Part shown: positions 11,947 to 22,738 of the stretch, one piece after another
Layout of the letters: each line of letters begins with the position of its first letter
Numbering within the stretch: position 1 is the first letter of the stretch
Source: Trametes villosa
Taxonomy: Eukaryota; Basidiomycota; Agaricomycetes; Polyporales; Polyporaceae
Reading direction: 5' to 3'
DNA length: 64,000 bases
Assembly (NCBI GenBank): GCA_002964805.2
Contig: PUDQ02000044.1
Location: forward strand, 62,001-126,000
Program-made: the position numbers and the translations under genes
Notes under the pieces: generated by a model
The model's input: the letters and a program-made list of their open reading frames with translations, nothing else
Told to the model about the DNA's origin: nothing
The model's database searches: none

Positions 11947-14900
11947 GGGCGCAGCGGCCAGGTGAAGGCTCGCTCAGCTCGAAGAACAAGCGATGGTGCA
12001 TCGGGAGGCATCTGCGGTCGCGCTATTCGTTCGCCCGGCCCACCCTGGTAGTGCTGTGTACCTCGTACACCCCGAGGCCCGATTCTCCGCCTCTTATCGC
12101 GCGACGCGCTGTAAGTAGACCACACCCGCGCCGAGCCCGGCGGCGGTCGGCAGCACTTGAGGTCGACACACGCAACGGGTAGTTGACCCAGAAATGCCCC
12201 CGGCGCGCAATCTGCCCGCTGCACTGCGTGCGAGCTCACTCGAGTACAGGTCGTGTTCGAACCGGATCGAGCGCACACGCCAGCCGCTGAATACTCAAGG
12301 CTCGGCGGGCCGTTGGCAGCGACGACCGCCGTGACACATGGTGTGGCTGCATACAGAGGCTCGCACACACTCCGCAACGCCGGGCAACTCACAGTTATCA
12401 CCATACAGCCGCCGGAGTCAGCGGCTTGCGGCCGGCCTCTAACGCGACAGTGATGGTGTAGTCCGCCCGTGCGTGGGGCGTGCATGGGGCGTGCAAGAGG
12501 AGACCGGCGTCGGATGATGTGTAGACACGGTCGGGGAATACAATTTGTGCGCTGTACTGCGGCGTTAGAACACGGAGGCCGTACTAGTGCCCAAGGTCGG
12601 CACGCACATGCCGAGGCATCGAAAGACCTCGCCCCGCTCACCCTGTCACAGTATCATTGCCTGGCCTGCGCGTTCGCGTCAACGCACGCACCGTGCCCGA
12701 GATGCCGGGGACTCCGTACCGCGAGCAAGAGCGCATCAGTGCGCGAACAGACGTGCAAAGAACTACCGCAGACGTACCGTGGTGCGCGAACCAGGTGGAC
12801 GGGCGGCGGCCTAGAGCGACAGAGTATGGAGCTCGTACTGCCCATACGAGCTGCCTCGTGGCTCGTGCGTGCACAGGCGCGACGACGTACCTTTAAAATT
12901 GCTAGCCCACATCACGTCGGCGCGAGCAGGTCGGCTCCGTGAATGGCACCTTGCCGCTGAGTCTTCAGACAGCTGATGAGTCACAGGCATGCAGAGCGGC
13001 TGGCAGAATCTACTGCGGACAGCGCCGTGGACCTACAAGTCCCCCACAGCGCGGTGGCATTTTGCCTACCTATTGAATAGATGCCAGTGTTCTTAGAAGC
13101 TTCCCCGGACTGCACTGCTGCGCAACTCACCGGAGAACAACGCCGCTGCTCGAAGCCACGGACCCGAGTTGCGTGTGTACTGCGCGCTCGGTCAGCCTGC
13201 AAAAATAGCGCACAGCACGAGACTGGAGGACAGCGCGCTTGTGGAGTTCGTACCCGCGAGGGGGAGCACATCGCGCACCAGGGATCTGGATACCACTGCG
13301 TAACTCTCCGAGACGAACCCTGACCGAGACGAGGCAAAATACCAGGAAGCGAGACGTACTCTAGTATGCATGGAGGTTCCCCCCGACGAATTCGGATCGC
13401 GGGGAGAAGAATCCGCGCGATTGCCCCTGGTTGTTGCTCCGGGGCGGGGCGCCGAGCGTTGACGTCGTGTCACGGCATTCCACTTCGGCTCGCTAGTCAG
13501 TGGGCGCGATGTAGAGCGGGTGGGGGCGCCGGTCAGGCCCTATCGGGCTACGCGTGGGAGGTGTGCTGATTAATGGGTAGCGCAACACTGAGGAGCTTGG
13601 AGAACTCACTATTGCAAGCTATTCCAGGGCTTTCCCCGGGAGTTTTGTGCAGTAGACCGACGAGCTGTTGGAGACTTACCGAATCTCAAACAATCCAGAT
13701 GACCGTGGTGTACCCGAACAAGAGAGCGCTTTCTTCGTGCGGGAGTTGAATCACCGTCACGCCCTCGCGGAGACGAACAGCTAGGGGACATGAGCTGATG
13801 CCAGCGTGATGCAGACTCCGTTAAGGTATTCAGACTCACCGTTGTGTGCGCAAAATGCACCCGGACATCCGGTGCATGAATCCGTACATCGGCGCAACGG
13901 ACGGACGAGGCCCGATCGGCAAGCGAGACAGAAAGTGAGATGGAATACAGTGACTCGCGAGCAGCGTCGCATCGCGAAGGCGCACCTGTTACTCTGTATG
14001 GATGCCTCTTTGCGCCACACAGGTGTGCGCGCGTGGACTCGCGCGAGACACTTCCATCGGCATAGAGACACTTCGCGGCCTCCTGCAGGAGCATACGCGG
14101 CCGGGCCGCAACCACGGCACTCCCGCGCGCGCCCTCGCGCACGCACCGCTCTGTGGAAGCTCGCGCCGGTACCCTCGATAGGAGCCTGATACTGCCCCAG
14201 TGCCCGCGCAAAGCGATCACCGCCGCGTGGCGGCCGCCGCGCATGCCCTCGTCGGCCTCAAGCCTCGCCGTAGAGCTATGTAGAGCACACGACGGTATAC
14301 GCCCGCTAGTGCTGCATTGAGAAAACGCGCACCTTGGGTTGATCGGAAAACCACAGTGAGAGTGTGCACCGTTGTGCATCGCAATCAAGAAACTATGTAG
14401 TACGGAAATAAGCTACTGTACTCCTATCCTGGTATGATACGGGAAGGGTACTCACTGGCGTGCGAAGTTGGCGGCGGCGGCGGATCGCGAGCGCTCGAGG
14501 TCAGGTTATGCTCAACCGCTGCAAGGTGCCGGAGCCGCTGTGAGATATGCGCTTTCGGGCCGCACGCGAGTGAATATCACACTTACCGACTCCGGCGACG
14601 GTATACTAAACATACACGCGCTTTGGGGGTCGCCGAATCTGGGGATGCGCAGACCGGCGTCGCGGAGGCCTGCGTCGCACGCACGGGATGTTGACGCGGC
14701 TCGAACGGGCAGCCAATCAGCCTCCCGCCCGGCCGCAGCCTGTTCGCCTCCCGAATTTTATGAGAGAAATACGGCCTGCGTAAAGTGCCAAATCGGTGAT
14801 CCGGGTGCCTCCCGCAGCGGATATGGGAATGCCAAACGACGTACCGTGAAATAGGCGTCGGGGCACGGGGCACTAGCAAAACACCTCAGGTCAGGCCTGG

Positions 14901-14951
14901 CATCCTCCCCACCCGAGCATCGCCCCCACCCTGTCCAAACATCCCTCAGCA
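11947..14951. other. Gene-poor left part of duplication copy 2
   Basis: Counterpart of 1-3239 without the inverted-repeat element. The empty insertion site reads ggggcggggcgccgagcg around 13441-13458. No supportable gene. Confidence 0.6.
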
Positions 14952-15993
14952 ATGCCCGCCCGCCGTCGTCTTGCCTTTGTCGAGGTCACCGCTCAGGCCA
15001 TCCTCGCCCTAAAGAAGACCCAGCCCGGGAACAGCGGAAACAAGCGGGACTACAAGAAGGGCGAGCTGCGCGAAGACGTGGGCGGGAGCCTGAGTGAGTA
15101 CAATTTTTGATAGGCGGGGGACCAATCGCAGCGGGCTGACAACCTGAGCAGTCCACCGCTCCGGGGACCCGAACGCGAAGATGAAGTACTCCACCAAGGG
15201 GTACGCGGGGCTCGTCGAGAAGTACCGGCTCAAGCTGGTTGGCTGGCCGCCCTCGGTTCCGTTTGCGAACTTCAGCAGCATCCTAGGCGGCATCGAGCCG
15301 ATCGAGATGCTGCACACGGCGTGGCGCAAACACTTCCTCTACTTCGATGTCGCCACGGACGAGGACGTCGAGAACGCGAGGCGGGACCCCCTGAGCGTGC
15401 ATCCGAACCCGGCGCTCATCGACGCGAAGAGCGAGAAGAGGGAGGTCGAGGAGGAGGGGGGATGCGACCCGGAGGCGGAGGGAGGAGTCGAGGGCGAGCA
15501 GCAGGACTCGAAGCAAACGGAGGTGAGGACCGGCAAGGGCAGGCGGACGGGCGTTGTCGTCGACGCGGCCGCCCACCATCCCGGCAGCTTCGAGATCATG
15601 GGCTTCCATCCGACGTCGACGCAGCCCTCTGTCGACCTCCCGGACCGCACGAAGACGCAGCGATCGGACATGGGGCTGCCACACTGCCGGCCCGGGGAGC
15701 TCGAGGTGCGCCCGCTGAAGCGTCGGAGGGGCGGGATGAAGAGCCGCGCGTATGTTATCGAAGGAGACACTGGGGAGGACGCGGAAGAGTCGTACTGGCT
15801 CACCGACGAGCCGGTAGGAGACTTTGAGCCGGGGCCATCGACTCAACGCGAGCGCCGCGAGCCCGAGAATGCGACCGAGACGTTCTCCGAGAGCGAGTCC
15901 GGCGGTCCCGAGCCCGAGTCCGACGACATCGAGTCCTCTCCGGGGCTTTCGACCAGGGAGGCGAGGTCGGACGTCGAGGAGTGGGAGTGTTGA
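14952..15993 (+). CDS. Uncharacterised basidiomycete protein, copy 2
   Basis: Model join(14952..15093,15152..15993), 327 aa, with the same exon lengths and splice sites as copy 1. It keeps the LVGWPPSVPF motif and the acidic tail. Compared with copy 1 there are about five replacements in exon 1 (for example P to A, P to L, G to S), seven within a 20-residue stretch of the disordered middle, and a handful elsewhere, against about ten silent changes by eye. The family appears restricted to basidiomycetes; function unknown. Confidence 0.7.
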
Positions 15994-16486
15994 CGGGTGC
16001 GGCAGGCTGAGCCTGTGTCTGAGCTCAGTCGGAGTCGGCTGTTTCCTGAGTTTTCTTGTGGTTTCCCGTCGTGCGCGGTTGTGTTACCATAGCTATTCAA
16101 CAATTTGGTGTTCGCGGCATACACACGAGCGTGCACAACGGATCGGGCGAGGTGGTGGCGGCGGCAAGAGTCTCGAGCAGTGACCGGCGCTTCGAACGAC
16201 GCGGCTTGCCTTATTCGACTCGCTATATACTGAACGCTTCGCCCCGCCGCTACCCCTGCACCGCTCGACGCTCGTACGGTCCCCGCGCAATTCTCCCGGC
16301 TCTGCATGATATGTACACTATCGAATACAGGGGTGCTGCCCACCGTCGCCGTCGGAGCCCTCGCAGTCGGCAGTCGGAGCAAAATATTTGTTGTGAGGGA
16401 GGGCGGCAGGGGGCTCGACAGACATGCTCATTGCGAAGAGACTATGTACACGGGAGAGGACCGGGGTCCCAGTGCCTACTACTACA
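15994..16486. other. Intergenic, copy 2
   Basis: Counterpart of 4282-4782 between two convergent genes. Nothing recognisable. Confidence 0.5.
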
Positions 16487-19400
16487 CTACCTGACTATCC
16501 CTTTCTTTCTCCGTCCCCTCGCCCCCAATCCGCGCAGACGTGCTCGGGTCCGCATCCGCCGCCGCCTGACTGCCGCGCACCCGGAGATCCCATCCGATCC
16601 ACGGCACGCGACGTCCACGAACGGGTTCTGCGCGCCGCCGACCATCGCGCGGAGCTCGTCGAACGAGCGCCACGCCTCCTTGTCGTCGTCGCCGTCCCCG
16701 CGGTGGCTCTCGTCGACGACGTCCGCGTACGCGACCCCGCCGATGCTGCAGAACCGGAACTCCATCTCGTTGCGCGTGAGCGTGCCCGTCTTGTCGCTGA
16801 ACACGTACTCGATCTGGCCCAGCTCCTCGACGAGCGACGACGTCCGGCAGAGCGCCGCCGTGTCCGTCTTCGCGTAGTACATGTCCAGGTCCGAGTTGAT
16901 CAGCTGCGCCTGCTGGAACTTGACCACCTCCATCGTCACGATCAGCGAGATCGGGATCAGGTTGTTGTACAGGATGATGAACGTCAGGATGTCTGCGCGC
17001 CGTCAGCGTGCGGGCGCGGGCGGTGGCGAGACAGCATACCTTCGATGAACCCCTTCGCTGTGGGAGCTGTGAGCGACCGGCCGACCACGAGACGCGGCGC
17101 ACGTACCTCTGCCACTGACGGTCGAAGTCTCGAGGAGGTACCACTGCTTGCTAGAGAAGAACCACTGCAAAACGTTCAGCGGAATTCAAATGCGCAAGCA
17201 AATCGCTTACTGTGCGGATACTGCTGCCGATGGTCGACCCGAGAGACAGCGCGACCAGGAAGAGGAACAAAAACACGATATGCACGTTCACCTGCCGCTC
17301 GACGGACGTCCGCTTAATGGGCGCCGCCGTCGCGTTCCGCATCAGCTTCGTTTCGTGGCCGGTGAACACGACGAGCCCGTACGCCCACGGCGTATTCCTG
17401 ATCTGCGCGCCACGCAGCAGCAGCTGGTCGGGCCCGAGCGGGACCTGCTTCGGCACGCCGCCGCCGGAGACGAGCTCGACCGTGCCCTCATACGTGTACA
17501 GCGAGTTGTTCGGGTGTTCAGAGCGCAGCGTCCCGTGCAACGCCGTGACGAGGTGCGGGGAGGTCAGGTTCGCCGTCTGTGGCGACGCCTGCTTGATCTT
17601 CAGGTTCGTCTCGCTGGTGGTTGGTGAGCACGGGCAAGCGGACAGTCTGCGGACGCACCTACCCGTCGAGGTTGGACGTCTCGATGTAGCAGAAACCCTC
17701 GGGTTCGCTCGAGCTGAGGAGGAGCACGTCCGCGGGGATGAACTCGTCGCTCTCCAGACGCAGGACGTCGCCGACTGCGATATCCTTCCACTTCTTCTCG
17801 ACGAAGGTGCCGTCCGGCCCGAGCACCTTTGCTTTGCGGGAGTTCAGCTCCGAGTCGGACTGGTGTCGTTTCTGGTCGAGGACGTAGCGGTCAGCGCGGT
17901 TGTTTAGCACTCGCCTGTAGACAAGCACTCACCAGGTCCTCCTGGGTCTCCTTGAACGCCGAGGCTAGTAGTACAACAGCGAGCGGGGCGATAGTCGTGT
18001 AGCGGTTCGTGGGCGAGACGTCGGGTATCTGCTGGATGAGGGCGGTGAAGAGGAAGAACAGGTTGGCGTATTTCGAGAATTGCTCTGCAAGAAATAGTCG
18101 TGTGAGCGGCTGCGGGCGAGACTCCGGGCGAGGCACTGAGGGAAAGCACGGATAGATGTACCCCGGACAGCACGGTGTGCGAGCCGTTGGGAACACGGGG
18201 TCACGTACTCATCATTCAACATTTCCTTGCACCTTCCGGGGTGTGCGCGAGTGTCGATCAGAGCGCCCGGGGCGCATGTGCGTTGTCCGCCGCGCGTTCG
18301 TGATCGTCGCAAAGCGGACACGGCGCAGTGTGCGGCGTCAATCTACACCAGGCTACCCACCACACAATAGTTCTCTCGAGCTCCTGACTGCTTGAGCGCG
18401 TCCTTTCGCTTGAACACGGTGTTACACGGAACATATTCCGCAGAACAACGGAACAGGCGTAACTGCGTTCCTCAACCTCACGTCCATACTACATGCCGCC
18501 AGCGTGACTGCACCAATCAACGTGCTTAGGCTAGTCGACACTGACGACCGCCGACATAGCGCTTGCTCGCTGCTCGCACTGCGCCGCCACTCCTACACCG
18601 CCCCGCCCAGGCAGTGTCCCCCTGGGGCCATCGCTTGAGCCACCCCAGGGACGGTTAGGCTGATGTGGGTTGGCTTGCCACAGTTTTTGCAGCCTCTGTG
18701 CGGCGTCCGGACCAGTGCAAGGGCGGCCCGGGAATGTATAGCAGATAGATGTGCACGCGCATATCGCGCGCGCACGTCGCCGGGTTCAGTGTCGAGTAGC
18801 CCCGGTGTGCAGCGAACAACACTCTACCCGCATATGAGACGTGACCCATCCAGTTCGCCTGCGGAGGAACAAGCGGTCCGGGAGCCTCAGTATGTCCTGC
18901 AGAACATGTTCCTCTGAACGCCGGATCCAATGGACAGGATTTTCTGTAAGCGAGACTTTACGCGCGAGTCGCGCGCATAGGCAACCGTGACACGCCTGGT
19001 CACCTCCTAGTGGCCAAGCGGTCCAGTTACCTCCGGATATTCCGCAGGACATGTGCCGCTGAACGCCTGCACCAGACGCTACCAGAAGACCGGACCTTCT
19101 GCGTAAAACGGACATGGCGCCATGTACGGCATCAACTCACACCTCGGTACTCCAACACCACCCATACCCGCGAGTTTGTCCTTCAGGTTGGTTGCATATT
19201 CGCGGATAAGGTAGAGCCAAGTTACCTAGGTGTCTCTTGCAATGATCGCGGGGTACCCGCACCATTCCCACTCCCCAGACGAGTGAGACACGGACAGAAG
19301 AAGTGTACGCACCGAGGAGGAACTTGGGCACGAAGCTGGCGAGGTTGTACTTGCTCGTCGAGACGTAGTTGTTGCAGAAGTCCGCGTTCGCGTCGGGGTT

Positions 19401-19892
19401 GTTGAGCGCGATGACCCGGTTCCCGGTGAGCACCTTCTCCTTCCGCTGCCACGGCCAGTGAATGTCCCCCAACCGCTTCTTGAGCGACTTGCTCGGCGCG
19501 CGTTTGTGCGTCCTCGCGCCCGCGCCCGAGCTCGAGCCAGAGGGGCCAGGGAAGGACGCGGAGCCGGCAAACGGCTTCGCGCCGGGCTGGTCGTCGTCAA
19601 AGGACCACGAGTCGGGCGGGATGGAGGTCGGGAGGCTGAGCTGTGAGTTCCCGTAGCCGGCGGGGGGCGCGCCGGAGCGTGCAAGAGGCAGGCCGCTCTC
19701 CTTGGACTGCATGGCGGCGGGGCGGCCGAAGGCGGAGTCGGGCACGTCGTCGTCCTCATCGTCGAAGAAGGGGTCCATGCCCTGAGGGTGGGGAGGGGAG
19801 GACGAGGGTGGGTAGCCAGAGTTGGCGGGTTGGTACTGCTGGCGGGAGGCGGGGTTGGCCTGAGAGACCAGGCGGACGAAGTCGTCGCTCAT
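16487..19892 (-). pseudogene. 3'-truncated Drs2-type P4-ATPase (flippase) gene, copy 2
   Basis: Exons complement(16487..16992, 17040..17057, 17107..17164, 17211..17613, 17663..17871, 17933..18084, 19313..19892), 641 aa. It has the same domains and the same break after the DKTGT region as copy 1. All splice sites and frames are intact. Over the first ~190 codons the only residue difference I see is Ala to Gly in KKRLADIHW, and the 134-residue exon 4 is identical although many bases differ silently. Past the truncation point the tail does change residues and has a 3-bp deletion. Intron 1 is 1228 bp. Loss of the nucleotide-binding domain rules out transport activity. Confidence 0.88.
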
Positions 19893-20015
19893 CGTAGCCA
19901 GCGATGAGCTCGGGGGAGGAGACGGTGAGGAGAGGGAGAGATGTGTCGGAGAGCGTCTGAGTGCGCTGCCTCCTCCTGTTCCCTGCGCAGCCCGTACGCG
20001 CCCACAACTCCCAAA

Positions 20016-20052
20016 GGGGTTAGGGCTACCTAGGGTTACACTTAGGGTTACA
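20016..20052 (+). repeat. Degenerate interstitial telomere-like array
   Basis: Within 37 bp there are ggggttaggg, ctagggttac and cttagggttac, three TTAGGG-type units with spacer bases. It begins 10 bp after the end of duplication copy 2. Copy 1 has one GGGTTAGGG at the matching place (8236-8244). TTAGGG is the usual Agaricomycete telomere unit. Confidence 0.6.
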
Positions 20053-20530
20053 GATTCGTTACTTCAAGTTCCACTGCTGAGTCATTGGAATATGATACAC
20101 CTCCCATGCCAAGGCCTCCGTCTAGCTCGTTTCTGACCACAGCGCCCAGGTATTCGAACCTCTGCAAGCTGCTGCTCAACGAGTGTACCCTGGCGCGCCT
20201 TTGGAGCCTCAGTCTACTCGATACTTCTTCTCCTCGCCGTCGTAGATCGCTCGTTTCTTTGCCCGCATCGCACGCAGAAATGTCCCAGCTTTCGTCTACG
20301 GCGCATTCTGTATAGTCTGAAACATATCGTTGTGATTATATTGTCGCGGCCTCAGTTGCATTTTCTGTACGGCGAGCCCACTCGTGCCGGAGGGCTCCTT
20401 AGAGCCCATCTATTGCTACAGACCGTTCTTTACAGGTTTAGTGAGCGCCGTCCAGTGGTATGCACCATCCAAACAGGCAGAAATGTCCGAACCAACAGAA
20501 AGGAGATCCAGCGATCCGGGACGACGCAAA
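20053..20530. other. Unique sequence between duplication and HET-1
   Basis: About 480 bp at the 3' side of HET-1, more AT-rich than the duplicated segment. No gene recognised. Confidence 0.5.
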
Positions 20531-21871
20531 TTACGAAGCATCGCCAACGGGAGGACCTACAGACGACGGCGACAGCTCGATTTCTTCCACGAAGGGCTTC
20601 GCGTAGATGTAGATCGACTCGACCTCCCACTCGGGCGAACCGCTCCCCGCCAACGGGTGTGGCAGCTCGATGACCCGAGAAAGTGCGTTGACCATGCCTC
20701 TGGGTTTTAGGTCCGGGTCTCGTATAGGATAGCACAACGGGTTGTCGTGGGCCCTGTAGAGAATGAGGCCAATGAACTTTGGGGGCAGCCCGAGACCACC
20801 CTCCGCGCCTGCGCCAGAGGTCCGACACGCAAGGGCGGCACAGCAAAAACGCCCGTGCTCGTTGGAGTAGACCTTGCACAACGGGACGGGGATGCGGATG
20901 CCGAGGTGAGTGTAGACGAAGTGCGGCTCGTCGAGGATCGGGATCCCGAGCGCGCGCGCAAACGGCGTGAGCGGCACGCGCACGATATCCGCAGACTCGC
21001 GGAACTCGTCTGGGGAGAGGGCGAGTAAGCGGCCGGTCGGCCAGATGTACTCGCACTCGTACCTCCACGAGCGGCGCTCGCCGCCCGCCGTGCTCGCGAA
21101 CGTGTGCACCGGGGCGGCGCGGGGGCCCCACGCGAAGATGGTGGTGTCGTACGAGTGCTGGATGGTCTCGATCTGGAGCCGGCGAAACGCGCGCTCGCCG
21201 CCTTCGCCGTAGAGGATGGGGATGTTCACGTCGAAGATGCCCATGAGCGCGTACGCGCGGTCCTCGGGCCGTGTCGTGCGCCGCCCGGCGGCCCAAGACA
21301 TGCGCCGCGCGATGCTCGACTTGGTGATCTCCCGGCCGGGGTTGTCGGACATGAGGATGGCGGCATCAATGTTGGTGATTTGTTGGAGGAGTGGGGCGAG
21401 ATCGCTGCTAGACCCGATGTGCTGCCAGTTGTGGGAGAGGAAGAGGACTGTGCGGGGTGCGACGAGCTCTTGGAGCGTCCACCCACGGGCGAACCAGCGG
21501 CTTGCGCGGAAGGACGAGTCCAGCACGTGCGGGTCGTCTTCGCCGACATCGCTGAGATACGCCAGACAGAGCGCGGCGCGCCCATACCAGGTGAACATGG
21601 AGTTGATCGCCTCCGAGAGCTCGGCGCTACTAGACTTGTCGATGCAGCAGGTATCGAGCCATAGCCAGTCGTAGCCATGCTCTCGCGCCGCAGCGCAGGC
21701 GCCCTCGACCTTCATCCATCCGGGGTGTGAGCGAGTGCGGGGGAGATCTTGGATATCGGAGAAAGTAACTTCGTCTTCGTGCCAGCAGTGGGAAATGACG
21801 GCGTATTGTGGTGTAAGTTCAGGCGAGGTGAAGGTCTGGAGTTGGTAGGAATGTGCGTTGAGAAGCCGCAT
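20531..21871 (-). CDS. HET-domain protein (HET-1)
   Basis: Single exon, 446 aa. The N-terminal HET domain (heterokaryon incompatibility, allorecognition cell-death module) is complete: YAVISHCW at 23-30, WLDTCCIDK at 71-79, RGWTLQEL at 129-136, RRMSWAAGRRTTRPEDRAYA at 189-208, then an IPILYGEG block. The second half carries the module shared by HET proteins here (about 310-390: LGIRIPVPL ... AALAC ... GLILYRA) and ends soon after. No transmembrane segment, NACHT or repeat domain is visible. The start ATG opens the usual M-x-LLN beginning of this family. F-box-1 lies 870 bp upstream on the same strand. Cell-death activity is known for the family; for this gene it is inference. Confidence 0.9.
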   Translation of the reverse strand: MRLLNAHSYQLQTFTSPELTPQYAVISHCWHEDEVTFSDIQDLPRTRSHPGWMKVEGACAAAREHGYDWLWLDTCCIDKSSSAELSEAINSMFTWYGRAALCLAYLSDVGEDDPHVLDSSFRASRWFARGWTLQELVAPRTVLFLSHNWQHIGSSSDLAPLLQQITNIDAAILMSDNPGREITKSSIARRMSWAAGRRTTRPEDRAYALMGIFDVNIPILYGEGGERAFRRLQIETIQHSYDTTIFAWGPRAAPVHTFASTAGGERRSWRYECEYIWPTGRLLALSPDEFRESADIVRVPLTPFARALGIPILDEPHFVYTHLGIRIPVPLCKVYSNEHGRFCCAALACRTSGAGAEGGLGLPPKFIGLILYRAHDNPLCYPIRDPDLKPRGMVNALSRVIELPHPLAGSGSPEWEVESIYIYAKPFVEEIELSPSSVGPPVGDAS

Positions 21872-22738
21872 GCTGGAACGTGTTCTCTCCGGGGTTGGAG
21901 AGTAGTCGTCTCAGTCCGGGGTCCAGGAAGAGAATGGCGGGAACTCGAGCCTCAGTTGAAGAAAAATCTAGTAGGTGTTGCAAGCGTTTCCCCCGGCGTC
22001 CTTCGTACGAGTCAGTTGTGTATATGGAATCAGGAAGGACGAGGTCCTCCGGCGATAGAAGTCCCGTTGCAACTGCGCGGCTTGAGAAGACAGAGTGCCA
22101 TAGATCCCAGCTATCCTGCGTCGGGCAGAAGACAGCAGATTAAACTCTACCACAGGAACCAGTTCCGCGATGTCGTAAGTGTCCTCGCAGAGCGTCAGCC
22201 AGTGCGCTTCGCTGGAACGTCAAGGACTGCAAGTTGTCGGAGATATGGGTTAAGGAGAAACACTCGTAGACGCGGGAATCAAGCGTTCTCCTTGAGCTGA
22301 AGAGATAGCACGCCGAGTCCCTCCGCCGTATGCGTCTAGGGGCAAAATTAGAGTCGTGCGCCTGTGATCAATAAAGGATTTCAGCATACGCATTCCATCG
22401 GTGTTGGCAAGATGCATACCGCGCTGATCCCTTCGACGGTTTTTGCGCTCAGGTTCACTGAATGAGTTCACTGGCAGGGCGCCGCCGCTGCGAGATGGAG
22501 GTCGAACGGGAAGTGGTGAAAGAGCCTTAGAGAGGCTGAGCGATTACGAATATTCACGGGGAATTCCCCGGCAAACCGCGATAGACGCTCGCTGACACGA
22601 GGCTACGAAACGCCTCAGACTAAAGTATTGAAGGCATCGCGGGTTTTCGCATCTTCCCGAGCCCACAACCCTTCATACAGCCTCGGAAATTACTCACATC
22701 TGCGCTCATGGCAGTTAGTATGAACATGATCAACCTCT
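21872..22738. other. Intergenic between HET-1 and F-box-1
   Basis: About 870 bp, presumably containing the HET-1 promoter (read leftward) and the F-box-1 3' region. No other gene seen. Confidence 0.5.

Larger units (their letters stand above)
11947..20006. repeat. Segmental duplication, copy 2
   Basis: Direct repeat of 1-8225 with the same gene order and orientation. It lacks the 233-bp inverted-repeat element and has a longer flippase intron 1 (1228 bp). Its right end at 20006 is followed within 10 bp by a degenerate TTAGGG array. Its true left end may lie before 11947, because copy 1 is cut by the window edge. Confidence 0.95.
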
